Shown: positions 43,648 through 53,358, counted from the stretch's first letter. The stretch is DNA of 64,000 nt from Ferrimonas lipolytica (GCF_012295575.1 NZ_CP051180.1:3906001-3970000); one strand, 5' to 3'. Made by a program: numbers and translations. Notes: a model not told the origin generated them from the letters alone.

Positions 43648-44697
43648 GTGTCGTTGTTGCAGTTGATTGTCGGGCCGGAAGCGGGCTATCAGATAGAACA
43701 GAACGGATTGGAAGCGGCGCTGTTTGATAAGTGGATTGCAGCTAGCGGCGGCCCCAAATGGTTACCACTGGCACCACTGGAGCGTCACCTTATCCAGTCG
43801 TTTATGCCGCAGCAACATTCAGTTACGTTTTTAGGCACCTCATCCGGTGCTTGGCGTTGTGCTGCTTTATGTCATCCGCAACCAGCTGCGGCGCATCAAC
43901 GTTTAGAGCACGGCTATATCAACCAGTGGTATGACGCGAAGCCAAACCAAACTGAAGTAGAGCAGCAGTGCCGTGGCATTCTCTCCACTGCATTCGACGG
44001 TGGCCAACGACAAGCTCTGCTTGATAACCCGCATCGACATCTAAATCTGATTGTTTGTCATGGCCGCAGTCTAGTTGCCAGCGAACACCGAACCGTAGCC
44101 GCAGTTGGGGCTGGAATCGGCGCGCTAGCCAACGTGCTATCACGCAAAACCTTGAGCTTGTTTTGGCGTCGTTGGGTGTTGCACGCCAAATTACTAAGCC
44201 CTTTTAGTGCTTTGGATGATTTACCAACTCAGAGCGCTCGCCTTACCGAAACTGGTTTAATCGATGCTTTAGTGGCTACCGGCAGCATTCCGCTGGTGTT
44301 GCGTGGAGTACCAAACCTAGAAGGCACGGCGCCGGGCTATTACTACGACGGCGGCGTTACTGATTATCATCTGGATCTGCCCGCTCTGCAGCAGGGAGGG
44401 TTAACACTCTATCCGCACTTTTATCCTCATGCCGCACCCGGTTGGTTTGATAAATCGCTGCCTTGGCGTCGGGCCAACAGTAACTTCCGCAAGGTGGCGA
44501 TGCTCGTGCCTTCAGCTCAATTTATTGCTCGCTTGCCTGAGGGGAAACTACCGGATCGCAATGATTTTGCTAAATGGGGTAATCAGCAGCGAATCGATAA
44601 TTGGAACCGCTCGGTTGAACTGGGGCATGAGCTGGTTGAAGCATTTAAACAGCTGCAGGACGATCCCCAACGGGGCCTAATGCGCTTAGGCGATTAA
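43648..44697 (+). CDS. Patatin-like phospholipase
   Basis: The 349-residue enzyme has the serine-aspartate dyad of patatins: the nucleophile motif GTSSGAWR (about residues 63-70) and the DGG motif in YYYDGGVTDYH (about 229-239). The oxyanion region is ASGGPKWLPL near residue 33. It is expected to hydrolyse membrane lipids or acyl esters; there is no signal peptide, so it is cytoplasmic. The start is GTG with GAGG upstream. Confidence 0.8.
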   Translation: MSLLQLIVGPEAGYQIEQNGLEAALFDKWIAASGGPKWLPLAPLERHLIQSFMPQQHSVTFLGTSSGAWRCAALCHPQPAAAHQRLEHGYINQWYDAKPNQTEVEQQCRGILSTAFDGGQRQALLDNPHRHLNLIVCHGRSLVASEHRTVAAVGAGIGALANVLSRKTLSLFWRRWVLHAKLLSPFSALDDLPTQSARLTETGLIDALVATGSIPLVLRGVPNLEGTAPGYYYDGGVTDYHLDLPALQQGGLTLYPHFYPHAAPGWFDKSLPWRRANSNFRKVAMLVPSAQFIARLPEGKLPDRNDFAKWGNQQRIDNWNRSVELGHELVEAFKQLQDDPQRGLMRLGD

Positions 44698-44733
44698 AGC
44701 ATTCGGTTAAATCGTGAACAAAAGGGTTTACAT

Positions 44734-44758
44734 GCAAATGATAATTGTTATCATTTGC
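44734..44758. promoter_or_regulatory. Fur box upstream of the DUF2061 gene
   Basis: A perfect 11-bp inverted repeat GCAAATGATAA / TTATCATTTGC around a TTG centre. It contains the classic Fur core AATGATAAT and lies 29 bp before the DUF2061 start codon. Confidence 0.8.
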
Positions 44759-44786
44759 TCATAGTCATTTTGTTACTGAGGTTCCC

Positions 44787-44984
44787 ATGCTGAAGACCAT
44801 CACTTTTGCCGTTATGCACTTTTCAATTGCCTTTGCGTTGGCCTATTTGATTACCGGAAGTTTGGTTGTTGGTGGTCTACTGGCTATTATCGAACCAGCG
44901 GTCAACACTGTGGGTTACTCGATTCATGAGCGGGTCTGGAAACGGATTGAAAATCGTCAGGAGTCATCGCTGCAACTTGCCTAG
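44787..44984 (+). CDS. DUF2061 small membrane protein
   Basis: The 65-residue protein from the ATG at 44787 (GAGG upstream) has two hydrophobic helices and the DUF2061 motifs TFAVMHFSIAFALAYLITGS and EPAVNTVGYSIHERVWKRI. Family function is unknown. The strong Fur box just upstream points to iron control. Confidence 0.8.
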   Translation: MLKTITFAVMHFSIAFALAYLITGSLVVGGLLAIIEPAVNTVGYSIHERVWKRIENRQESSLQLA

Positions 44985-45080
44985 CGTTAGTGCAATAGTT
45001 GACTTAATTAGTTGGTTTTGCACCAAACCTAGGAACCCTGTCTACACTTTCAGAGTACCGATACCAAAGTAGGAGGCGCT

Positions 45081-45671
45081 ATGAAACGCATAGATGCCAC
45101 GCTGCTGCCAATCGATACGCCGGTGTTGCCTCAGGGACGAAAGGAGTTGCGCTTGGCCACGCCGGGTCAGTTGCGAATGTTGGCACAGTGTCTTAAAGAC
45201 CCCAACCAATGGTTGGTGGTATGCATGAATCGGGAAGAAGAGGGCGATCTACCCTGTTACCCGGTAGCTACTCAGGTACGAGTAGTCGATTTTTCCAGCT
45301 TGGATGATGGCACCCTTTCCGTCGTTGTGGAAGGGCAACAAAAAGTTCGTATCTCAGAGGTCTGGGCCGAAGCCGATGGCGTTTGGATGGGCAAGGTTTT
45401 GCCTATGCTTAATTGGCCTTCAAGACCTATCGAACAACCATTCTCTATGGTTGTGGCCGCATTAGAGCGTCTCTATCAACAAGAGCCCTCGCTCGGGCAA
45501 ATGTACCCAGAGCGAGAACTTAGCGATGCCTGTTGGGTTTGCCAGCGCTGGTTGGAGATCCTGCCATTAGTTGAGCAAGACAAACAGATGCTAATGGACC
45601 AGCCAGACTGCAGTAAAACCATGCACTATGTGTTACAGCTCATTTTAAATCACCAATCTGGCGCCAACTAA
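45081..45671 (+). CDS. LON substrate-binding-domain protein
   Basis: A 196-residue stand-alone LON N-terminal domain: LLPIDTPVLPQGRKELRL, LVVCMNREEEG, ATQVRVVDFSSLDDGTLSVVVEGQQKVRI and a helical second half. No ATPase or protease follows, so it is not a Lon protease. Such proteins are common in Shewanella and Vibrio with unknown role. AGGAGG lies just upstream of the ATG. Confidence 0.8.
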   Translation: MKRIDATLLPIDTPVLPQGRKELRLATPGQLRMLAQCLKDPNQWLVVCMNREEEGDLPCYPVATQVRVVDFSSLDDGTLSVVVEGQQKVRISEVWAEADGVWMGKVLPMLNWPSRPIEQPFSMVVAALERLYQQEPSLGQMYPERELSDACWVCQRWLEILPLVEQDKQMLMDQPDCSKTMHYVLQLILNHQSGAN

Positions 45672-45705
45672 GAGTTGTGGCGCCACCTAGTGCCTCGGCG
45701 CTTGC

Positions 45706-46932
45706 CTACTCGTAACGCAACGCTTCAATGGGGTCGAGCTGCGATGCTTGGTAGGCTGGATAGAATCCAAAACCAATGCCAATAATGGCGGTCCCCCCCA
45801 CACTTATCAGCATAATTGGTAGCGATAGCGCCAATTCCCAATCCAGCCCATAACGGCCAATCATCAGTGCCAGTAACGACAGTGCTAAGCCCAACAGTGC
45901 GCCGATAACGCACAGCACTACACTTTCGATCAGAAACTGCAGCAAGATAGCGCGCGGCGTGGCACCCACCGCCATGCGTAGGCCAATCTCACGGGTACGT
46001 TCGGTTACACTGACCAGCATGATGTTCATTACGCCGATGCCGCCAACCAGCAACGACACCCCTGCTACCCCTGCTAACAAAGAGTTAAACACTTGGCTCG
46101 CTTGAGCTCGAGTCTGCATCATGGCAGATAGGTTCATCACCGAAAATGGGGAGCTGTCGCTGGCGCTAATGCGGTGACGTTGACTAAGTAAACGTTCAAT
46201 CTCTTCGCTGACGTAATCCATGTTTTTAGCATCATCAACCGAGACCGTCAGTCGTTTTACTCGGTTGATGTCGGTACCGCTGAAGCCGATGACACGACGG
46301 TTGGCGGTGCTCAGTGGCATGATAAGAATGTCGTCCTGATCGGAACCACGCATATCTTGGCCCTTTTCTCCAAGTAAGCCGATGATGGTTAATGGCACCT
46401 TGTTGACGCGAATGGTTTCGCCAATGGCGCTGCTGGGATCATCAAATAGTTCTGTAGCGGCGGTGTTGCCAATCAAGGTGACTTTAGCGCCGTTACGCAC
46501 CTCTGCGTTGCTGAAAGCGCGGCCTAGCACAATGCGCCAGTTCTGCGCCACCAGCTGGTCGGTATTGCTGCCCTCGATTTCGGTATTCCAGTTTTGGTTG
46601 CCCCAAACCACCTGAGCTTGGCCTTTTACGTGGGCACCAACGGCAACGACTTCAGGGATCTCGCGTTTGATGGCGTCGGCATCGCTGATAGTAAGTTTAT
46701 TAACGTTGCCGGCTGCCCCTTTGGAGCCGCCGCTGGAGATGGCCCCAGTGTGCACCATCAGTAGGTTGGTACCTAAGCTTTGGATCTGTTTGTCGACTTG
46801 GCGTTGGGCGCCTTCGCCTAAGGCAAACATGATTATCACTGCACTGATACCGATGATAATCCCAAGGGTAGTTAATACCGATCGCATCAGATTACGTCGC
46901 AATGAGGTGAGCGCGGTTGATACTAAGGTCAT
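45706..46932 (-). CDS. MacB-like ABC exporter permease
   Basis: The 408-residue protein has one N-terminal helix (RSVLTTLGIIIGISAVIIMFALGEGAQ), a ~240-residue periplasmic MacB-type domain and three C-terminal helices with FtsX motifs (VGGIGVMNIMLVSVTERTREIGLRMAVGATPRAI, and the tail PIEALRYE). It forms a tripartite exporter with the ATPase and adaptor encoded upstream; the ATPase gene overlaps its start by one base. Confidence 0.9.
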   Translation of the reverse strand: MTLVSTALTSLRRNLMRSVLTTLGIIIGISAVIIMFALGEGAQRQVDKQIQSLGTNLLMVHTGAISSGGSKGAAGNVNKLTISDADAIKREIPEVVAVGAHVKGQAQVVWGNQNWNTEIEGSNTDQLVAQNWRIVLGRAFSNAEVRNGAKVTLIGNTAATELFDDPSSAIGETIRVNKVPLTIIGLLGEKGQDMRGSDQDDILIMPLSTANRRVIGFSGTDINRVKRLTVSVDDAKNMDYVSEEIERLLSQRHRISASDSSPFSVMNLSAMMQTRAQASQVFNSLLAGVAGVSLLVGGIGVMNIMLVSVTERTREIGLRMAVGATPRAILLQFLIESVVLCVIGALLGLALSLLALMIGRYGLDWELALSLPIMLISVGGTAIIGIGFGFYPAYQASQLDPIEALRYE

Positions 46933-47612
46933 TACGCTGTCTCCTGCTGAATTTTGCCATCGCGTACGGTGATAATACGATCTGCTTGTTCGGCGATCTC
47001 AGGTTCATGAGTCACCAGCACCACGGTATGCCCCTGTTTATTGAGCTGTCGGAACAGCGCCATGATTTCGCTGCTGGTTTTGGTATCCAAGGCACCCGTT
47101 GGTTCGTCCGCCAATAATATGTCTGGCTGATTGATCAACGCTCGTGCAATGGCAACTCGTTGTTGTTGCCCGCCAGACAGCTGGCTGGGGTGATTATCAA
47201 GCTTGTCGCCTAAGCCAACCAGTTCAAGGCAACGGCGAGCGCGGTCACTGCCATCTTTGACCACCTCATCTTGGTACATCAGCGGCATCATCACGTTTTC
47301 GAGGGCGCTGGTGCGGCTGAGCAGGTTGAACTGTTGGAATACAAAGCCAATGTGGTCCCGTCGAAGATGTGCCAGTTGTGGCTTAGTCATCGCCGCGGTC
47401 GACTTGCCAAGTAGTACCAGCTCACCCTGTTCTGGGGTCATTAAGGCACCAATGAGGTTCATTAAGGTGGATTTACCTGAGCCAGAGGGACCGATAATGG
47501 CCACCATCTCGCCTTTCGCTATGCTTAGGTTAATGCCATCGAGAACGGTAAAGCGGGTATCTGCCATCGGAAAGCTGTGGCTAACTTGACGACACTCAAT
47601 GGCACTGCTCAT
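46932..47612 (-). CDS. MacB-like ABC exporter ATPase
   Basis: The 226-residue ATPase (LolD/MacB group) has Walker A GPSGSGKST, the Q-loop FVFQQFNLL, signature LSGGQQQRVAIARAL, Walker B ILLADEPTG and the H-loop VTHEPE. In E. coli MacB the ATPase and permease are fused; here they are separate genes with a 1-bp overlap. The adaptor gene overlaps its start by 4 bp. Confidence 0.95.
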   Translation of the reverse strand: MSSAIECRQVSHSFPMADTRFTVLDGINLSIAKGEMVAIIGPSGSGKSTLMNLIGALMTPEQGELVLLGKSTAAMTKPQLAHLRRDHIGFVFQQFNLLSRTSALENVMMPLMYQDEVVKDGSDRARRCLELVGLGDKLDNHPSQLSGGQQQRVAIARALINQPDILLADEPTGALDTKTSSEIMALFRQLNKQGHTVVLVTHEPEIAEQADRIITVRDGKIQQETA

Positions 47613-48973
47613 CGTTGAACCTTTATCTGGGTGATCACTTCCAACCCGGTTAAGTCAGGGCTGATGATCTGGGTGTACTGATCGTCGCTTAGGCCAATAT
47701 CTACCTGTAGCGGCTCGGCTTCGCCGTCACGAAGGATCAGCACTTGTCCACGTTTGATTTTTCCCGATTGCAGTTGGTCGCGCAGGGCTAGCTGCTCTGG
47801 GGTAAGGATCTCATTAAGGATCTTATCCATCCGCTGTTTTTGCTGCTCTGCAACACCCCGGCCCGGCCCCATGCTGGCGTCGCGTTTGGGCATCTTGTCG
47901 CGCAAAAGCTGGCGCTGAGCTTCGGTTAGGTTGAGTTGTCCCAACATGCCTCGTTGCTTAGGTTGTTCATCGTTATTGTTGAAACGGCTGGCAACTCGAA
48001 TAGCAGCGTTGCTGATCCGCTGGGCTTTAGGCACTGCATCGATACTGATCTCTAGATTGGCGGTCATGCCTGGCAGCAGCAGATTTTGTTGGTTATTGGC
48101 GTTAATCACTACGGTGTAGCTGATCACTCCAGAGCTGGTTTGTGGTGCCTTTTGGATCTGATCTACTTTACCTCGGAACTGTCGTTCTGGGTAAGCGTCG
48201 ACATTAAACTGGGCTCGTTGCCCTAAGCTTATTTGGCCGATATCGGACTCATCGATGTAAGCCTCAATCTCCATCTGGGTTAGATCTTTGGCGAGGGTGA
48301 ATAGCTCTGGGGTGTTGTAGCTGGAGGCAACCGTTTGGCCGGGTTCAATGGTTCTGTCGATGACAAAACCGGTGATAGGTGCGCGGATCTCAGTGCGATC
48401 TAATTGGATTTGTGCTTGCGCCAGCGATGCTTGATTGGAGGCTAGGGTTGCCGCTAATACCTGTAATTGGGTGTTACTGCGCTCAACGTTGATCTGCTGG
48501 GTGGTAACCAATGTTTCGGCGTCATCCAGTTCGTCGGCGGAGATGCTGCGCTGCTTGGCTAACTCTTGTGCTCGAACCAAGTCGCGCTGCGCCTGTTCTA
48601 GATCGACAATAGCTTGGCGAACGGTCAACTGCTGCAGCGCAATATCCGCCGTGGTTTTATCTACATTGGCTTGGGCCTGCGCCACTTGCGCCGCGAAGGT
48701 GCGCGGATCTAATTGAGCCAATAATTGGTTCTCGCTCACGCTGTCGTTGAAGTCGACATACACTTCGGTGATCTGGCCAGAGAGTTGGGCGCCCACCACC
48801 ACATCATCCACCGCGGCTAAGGTTCCGGTAGCGCTGACGGTATTGCTGATCTCACCGATGCTCATCGATTCGGTTTTGAATGTAGAGGTTGGTGGGGTTT
48901 GACTGGTGGCAAGCGCCCCCCAGATAGCAACCGAGATAATAAGAGCAATTAATGCAATAACTACTTTCTTCAT
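47609..48973 (-). CDS. MacA-like periplasmic adaptor with an internal insertion
   Basis: The 454-residue adaptor begins with a membrane anchor (VVIALIALIISVAIWGAL), then a barrel-sandwich half, a coiled-coil hairpin (QANVDKTTADIALQQL to LAQAQIQLDRTEIRAPITGFV) and a beta-barrel. Between the barrel and the membrane-proximal part there is an unusual ~80-residue charged helical insert (LTEAQRQLLRDKMPKR to LALRDQLQSGKIKRGQ). It should link the ABC pair to an outer-membrane channel, which is not encoded here. First gene of a three-gene operon. Confidence 0.85.
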   Translation of the reverse strand: MKKVVIALIALIISVAIWGALATSQTPPTSTFKTESMSIGEISNTVSATGTLAAVDDVVVGAQLSGQITEVYVDFNDSVSENQLLAQLDPRTFAAQVAQAQANVDKTTADIALQQLTVRQAIVDLEQAQRDLVRAQELAKQRSISADELDDAETLVTTQQINVERSNTQLQVLAATLASNQASLAQAQIQLDRTEIRAPITGFVIDRTIEPGQTVASSYNTPELFTLAKDLTQMEIEAYIDESDIGQISLGQRAQFNVDAYPERQFRGKVDQIQKAPQTSSGVISYTVVINANNQQNLLLPGMTANLEISIDAVPKAQRISNAAIRVASRFNNNDEQPKQRGMLGQLNLTEAQRQLLRDKMPKRDASMGPGRGVAEQQKQRMDKILNEILTPEQLALRDQLQSGKIKRGQVLILRDGEAEPLQVDIGLSDDQYTQIISPDLTGLEVITQIKVQR

Positions 48974-49129
48974 AACAACTTAGGTAAATGACGATATTGA
49001 TATGGGTAGCGTACTGCTGCAGGAGATGAGGGTTAATTGAATTTGCTTAGCTTTACATTAAGTTGTGCGACCCTCTTTGGACCAAGCCCTATCATTGTGG
49101 TTACCAACAAAAATCGCGGTCGTGAGACT

Positions 49130-49158
49130 AAAAAGCCCGCGAATCATGCGGGCTTTTA
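49130..49158 (-). terminator. Terminator of cutA-dsbD
   Basis: AAAAAGCCCGC / GCGGGCTTTT stem with a GAATCAT loop. Confidence 0.85.
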
Positions 49159-49189
49159 ATGTTATCGACAATCTATATTGGTTGGCGGT

Positions 49190-50956
49190 TTAGTTCGCTA
49201 ACACCTTATCTAGATGTTCAGAGAACTTAGTCGCGTTCATAAAGCCGGTAACGCGCAGAGTGCTGATCTCTTCGCTATCAGTGCCGAAGAACAACAAGGT
49301 TGGCAGGCCGAGCACGTCGTAACGTTCCATAATGACCTGATCGATCTCATCCATTTCGGTTAAGTCCGCTTGCAGCATCACCATGGTGTCGGTGCGCTGG
49401 CGCACCTTAGGATCTGGGAAGGTCAGGTGCTCAAACTCTTTACAGGAGACACACCAATCAGCATAAAGATCCAGCATGACGGCTTTGCCTTGTGCATTGG
49501 CTTTAGCGATTTCAGTGTTGAGATCATCAATCGACTTGATCGGCACAAACGCTAGCTGATGATGCTGCTCTTCTGGGTCTGCCATTACAGAGGACAGGCC
49601 GTAGGAGATGCTGCCCAGTAGCGCCATGCACAACAACACGAAGCGTGCGCCTTTAGCAATGCTGTGGTTGGTTTTGCTGTTTTTCCATAGCAGGTAACCA
49701 AACATCGCCACACCGAGAGTCATCCAGGCTAGGTCGAGGTAAACCCCAGACCAGATCCGGCTTAGCATCATCAAACTCACTGAAAGCAGCAAGAAGCCAA
49801 ATACGTGTTTGATGGTTTCCATCCAAGCGCCAGCACGAGGCAACAACTTACCGCCAGAGGTACCGATAAGGATAAGCGGCAAACCCATACCCAATGACAG
49901 TGCATACAGGGCAGAACCACCAACAATTAGATCGCCGGATTGGGCCACATAGATAAGCACGCCAGACAGTGGTGCGGTAGTACACGGTGAGGCAACTAGG
50001 CCGGAGATCAGGCCCATGATGAATACGCCGATGAACGAGCCGCCTTTTTGCTTATTAGAAGCGGTGTTGAGTTTATTCTGCATGCCTGACGGCAACTGCA
50101 GTTCATAAACGCCAAACATCGATAGCGACAACACCACAAACAAGATGGCTAAACCAATCAATACCGATGGGCTTTGAAGTACCGCTTGATATTTGGCCCC
50201 AGCAGATGCGACAACCAAACCTAGAGCAGTGTAGGTTAATGCCATCCCTTGCACATAGGTCATCGACAATGCGAACGCTTTGCCGCTGGAGAGCTTAGAG
50301 CCATGGCCAGCAATGATGCCAGTTAGGATTGGGTACATCGGGAACACGCATGGGGTGAACGCCAGTAAAATGCCCAAGCCAAATAGGGTTGCTAGTACCA
50401 CCCACAAGTTGCCACCGGCAAGCATCGCCGCCAAGCCATCTTGTTCAGTTTGTGGTGCATTAGTCTTAGGGGCGATGTCGTCAAACGACGCGGCTGCCGC
50501 CGCGAAGTTGCCATCGTTGGCGGCAACGGCAGTCAGCGGTATCTTTATTTTGGTTGGCGGGTAGCACAACACCTTATCCAAACACCCTTGGTAGGTGATG
50601 GTTAGCTCGGCGTCTTTACCAGCTTCCAAAATTGGTAGCACCAAGTTAGCGCTGTTGAAATACACCGGCAGATCACCGAAGAAATCGTCGGTGTGAATGG
50701 TTGGCTCAGGATAGACAATCTCACCATACTCAGCAGTGTTGCTGGTTACCTTGAGCTTGAACTTCTCTTGGTAGAGATAGTAGTCATCACCTGCCATGGT
50801 GAAGTTCATCATCAGCTTGTTGCCTTGCTGATCGAAGTCGAATAAATACGCCTGATCTACTGGAAGAACCTGCGGTTCATCCTTAATAAAGTCGAAGCTT
50901 GCAACGGCGCTGAAGCTGGTAAATGCCAGCAACAAATAGGTAAACACTCTTTTCAT
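49190..50956 (-). CDS. dsbD: Thiol:disulfide interchange protein DsbD
   Basis: The ATG at 50956 lies 2 bp after the cutA stop; 588 residues. The N-terminal alpha domain has the Cys pair GCLDKVLCYPP; the eight-helix beta domain has TPCVFPMYP and ASPCTTAPLSG; the C-terminal thioredoxin domain has WCVSCKE. It passes electrons from cytoplasmic thioredoxin to periplasmic DsbC, DsbG and cytochrome c maturation, which matters for the c-type cytochromes in this window. The order cutA-dsbD is conserved. Confidence 0.96.
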   Translation of the reverse strand: MKRVFTYLLLAFTSFSAVASFDFIKDEPQVLPVDQAYLFDFDQQGNKLMMNFTMAGDDYYLYQEKFKLKVTSNTAEYGEIVYPEPTIHTDDFFGDLPVYFNSANLVLPILEAGKDAELTITYQGCLDKVLCYPPTKIKIPLTAVAANDGNFAAAAASFDDIAPKTNAPQTEQDGLAAMLAGGNLWVVLATLFGLGILLAFTPCVFPMYPILTGIIAGHGSKLSSGKAFALSMTYVQGMALTYTALGLVVASAGAKYQAVLQSPSVLIGLAILFVVLSLSMFGVYELQLPSGMQNKLNTASNKQKGGSFIGVFIMGLISGLVASPCTTAPLSGVLIYVAQSGDLIVGGSALYALSLGMGLPLILIGTSGGKLLPRAGAWMETIKHVFGFLLLSVSLMMLSRIWSGVYLDLAWMTLGVAMFGYLLWKNSKTNHSIAKGARFVLLCMALLGSISYGLSSVMADPEEQHHQLAFVPIKSIDDLNTEIAKANAQGKAVMLDLYADWCVSCKEFEHLTFPDPKVRQRTDTMVMLQADLTEMDEIDQVIMERYDVLGLPTLLFFGTDSEEISTLRVTGFMNATKFSEHLDKVLAN

Positions 50957-50958
50957 AA

Positions 50959-51303
50959 TCAGCAGTTTTGTTTTATCCAGTCCAGATATGGCTGATGGCC
51001 CCACTGTATCGGCATCGCAATGATCTCCGGTACATCGTAAGGGTGTTGTTGACGGATCACCGCCTCCAACTCAGTTAATTGGCTACTTTGGGTTTTAATC
51101 ACTAGCTGCGCTTCAGTGTCTTTGCACAGCTCTCCTTGCCAACGATACATTGAGGTGATTCCCGGGAGAATGTTTACGCAAGCGACTAAACTTTGGTTTA
51201 GTAGTGCTGCGGCAACACGCTCAGCGGTGTCAACATTGGGGCAGGTGCATAACACCACACAAGGTTGGTCAATCACGGTTTCCGTCTCAATTGTCGTCGG
51301 CAT
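50959..51303 (-). CDS. cutA: Divalent-cation tolerance protein CutA
   Basis: The ATG at 51303 gives 114 residues; the frame is open to 51336. Family motifs: VVLCTCPNVDTAERVAAALL, VACVNILPGITSMYRWQGE and HPYDVPEIIAMPIQWGHQPYLDWI. CutA forms a very stable trimer; links to copper tolerance are indirect. The stop codon is 2 bp before dsbD, so both are co-translated. Confidence 0.93.
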   Translation of the reverse strand: MPTTIETETVIDQPCVVLCTCPNVDTAERVAAALLNQSLVACVNILPGITSMYRWQGELCKDTEAQLVIKTQSSQLTELEAVIRQQHPYDVPEIIAMPIQWGHQPYLDWIKQNC

Positions 51304-51439
51304 ATTGTGCCCGCCACTGTACTGCAGATATTGCACGACTGCACAGGATCGGATCGCATATCAGTAAACTGACTTGAAATCAGACCATGCTTGCCCCATT
51401 TATGTTGCATAACCGACAAAAAATTAAGAGGTCGATATA

Positions 51440-52003
51440 GTGTTTCCACTATTTGTGTTGTTTGCCGTAATGCCGATCGTAGAGATCTATGTGCTGATGG
51501 AAGTTGGCTCGGCGTTGGGTGTGGGTGTCACTATTGGTATCGTTTTGCTTACCGCCGCATTGGGTGCGTCGTTGGTGCGAAGCCAAGGGCTGAGCACGCT
51601 GATGAGTGTGCAAAGTCGCTTAAACCAAGGTGAGATCCCTGGACTGCAGATCATGGAAGGTGTGCTATTGGCCGTAGCTGGCGTCTTGCTGGTTACCCCA
51701 GGGTTTGTTACCGATTTCTTCGGTCTACTTATTCTGACTCCGTTTACTCGTAAGATTATTGCTGGCGCGCTGCTCAAACGAGTAAAGCTGCAATCGGTTG
51801 GTGCTGGTCAAGCCGGTTTTGGGGCTCAGTTTGGCCAGAGCCCATTTGGTCAACAAGGGCCATTTGGTGGTCAGGGCCCATTTGATGGTCAAGATGGCAA
51901 TACCTTCGATCATGAAGGCGATAGCCACACCCCATATGGGCGTGACAAACAGCTGGAAAAAGACAGCAAGATTATTGACGCCGATTACCAACGCAAAGAT
52001 TAA
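51440..52003 (+). CDS. fxsA: FxsA family membrane protein
   Basis: A GTG start (AGAGG 7 nt upstream) gives 187 residues with 2-3 hydrophobic segments: FPLFVLFAVMPIVEIYVLMEVG, GLGVGVTIGIVLLTAALGASLVR and GVLLAVAGVLLVTPGFVTDFFG. The hydrophilic tail has PFGQQGPFGGQGPFDGQD repeats. E. coli FxsA reduces phage T7 exclusion by F plasmids. It is upstream of groES in many gammaproteobacteria, as here, apart from the MATE gene in between. Stop codon overlaps that of the MATE gene. Confidence 0.85.
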   Translation: MFPLFVLFAVMPIVEIYVLMEVGSALGVGVTIGIVLLTAALGASLVRSQGLSTLMSVQSRLNQGEIPGLQIMEGVLLAVAGVLLVTPGFVTDFFGLLILTPFTRKIIAGALLKRVKLQSVGAGQAGFGAQFGQSPFGQQGPFGGQGPFDGQDGNTFDHEGDSHTPYGRDKQLEKDSKIIDADYQRKD

Positions 52004-53358
52004 TTGTTGTTAGCCTGCGCCGTGTTGGTTTCGAGAGTGAGCGAAACCGCGCGGCGTTTTGCTAAAAACCAGCAAATCGAACCCATCAGCGCATTCGCGC
52101 TGGTCATCGCGATAAATATCCCTTCTGCACCAGCAACTTGCTTACCTACCCACGCCGCTGGCAACAGCAACCCTAGCCTCGCCATATTGAGAATGAGTGC
52201 AGATACCGGCTTATGCAGGCTATTGAGTGTTACCGAGTACAGGATCACGATAGCCAACAGGCCGTAGCTCGCAGGCAGCCATAGCAAGAAGCTGCTGATG
52301 TAGTGCTGGGTTTTCGCTTCAAGCGCAAATATCGCCGCGATGTTGTCAGACTGCAGCCATACCAACAGATACAGCCCCAGTTGCAACGCCAACACCATCT
52401 TTAAACAGGTAAATAGTGCATCAAAGGCGCGTTGGAGCTGCCCGGCGCCAATATTCTGCGCTAAGAAGGGCGTTAGGGTGCCGGAGAGCGCGGTAACCAC
52501 CAACAGCAGCAACGACTCGATCCGCATGCCAACCCCAAAAGCGGCCACCGCGTGGGTATCAATCCGCGCCAGCATTCCGATCAAAATGGCCCCACTCATT
52601 GGATTGAGTAGATTGGACAGGGTGCTAGGGCGAGCGATATGCAGCAGCTCTTGCCAATGACGCTTGAGGGTTTTACGGCAAGGAAATGCCGGTGGCTGGT
52701 GCATCAACAGTAGATAGATGGCTAAGCTCAGCGCAACTACCCAACCAATAACCGTTGCCACCGCCGCGCCGTAGAAACCCAACTCAGGAAACGGACCTAT
52801 GCCAAAGATCAACAGTGGATCGAGGATGGCGTTGGTAATGGCTACGGTGGCAGTAACGATGGCCGGTGCCATGGTATAGCCGCTGGCGCGCAACGCTTGG
52901 TTAATCATTATCTGCACAATCAACATCGACACGCCCAGGTACCAAGTGATCATGTAGGACTCGAAGTAAGGCAGTAACGTTGCTTTTGCTCCTAATAGGG
53001 CAAATAACGGATCGATGGTTAATACGCCAATCACTGCGGTGCCTATACCAAAGGTAATCGCTAGCACCAAGCCATTAGCAATGAATTGCCGTGCTTCGAT
53101 TATGTTTTTTTGGCCGAGGATGCGCCCAAGGTTAACCGACATCGCACTACCTAACCCTAGCGCAATGGAAATAGTCATTAAGGTTGGTGCCAGAGTTAAG
53201 CCAAAGGCAGCCAAGGCATCGCTGCCTAAACGAGAGATAAAAAAGGCATCGGTAAGCTGGTAAGCCAATAGACTTAATACTGCCAACAGGTTTGAAGCGG
53301 TCATGCGGCCGAGGGTTGGCAGCATTGGACCGTGGAGCATGTCCAACTTTTTACTCAT
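52000..53358 (-). CDS. MATE-family multidrug/Na+ efflux pump
   Basis: The 452-residue carrier has 12 hydrophobic helices in two homologous halves (TASNLLAVLSLLAYQLTDAFFISRLGSDALAAFGL and RPSTLSNLLNPMSGAILIGMLARIDTHAVAAFGVGMRIES at matching positions), typical of MATE proteins of the DinF/NorM type. Substrate not identifiable. It converges on fxsA with overlapping stops, and is divergent from groES. Confidence 0.88.
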   Translation of the reverse strand: MSKKLDMLHGPMLPTLGRMTASNLLAVLSLLAYQLTDAFFISRLGSDALAAFGLTLAPTLMTISIALGLGSAMSVNLGRILGQKNIIEARQFIANGLVLAITFGIGTAVIGVLTIDPLFALLGAKATLLPYFESYMITWYLGVSMLIVQIMINQALRASGYTMAPAIVTATVAITNAILDPLLIFGIGPFPELGFYGAAVATVIGWVVALSLAIYLLLMHQPPAFPCRKTLKRHWQELLHIARPSTLSNLLNPMSGAILIGMLARIDTHAVAAFGVGMRIESLLLLVVTALSGTLTPFLAQNIGAGQLQRAFDALFTCLKMVLALQLGLYLLVWLQSDNIAAIFALEAKTQHYISSFLLWLPASYGLLAIVILYSVTLNSLHKPVSALILNMARLGLLLPAAWVGKQVAGAEGIFIAMTSANALMGSICWFLAKRRAVSLTLETNTAQANNN

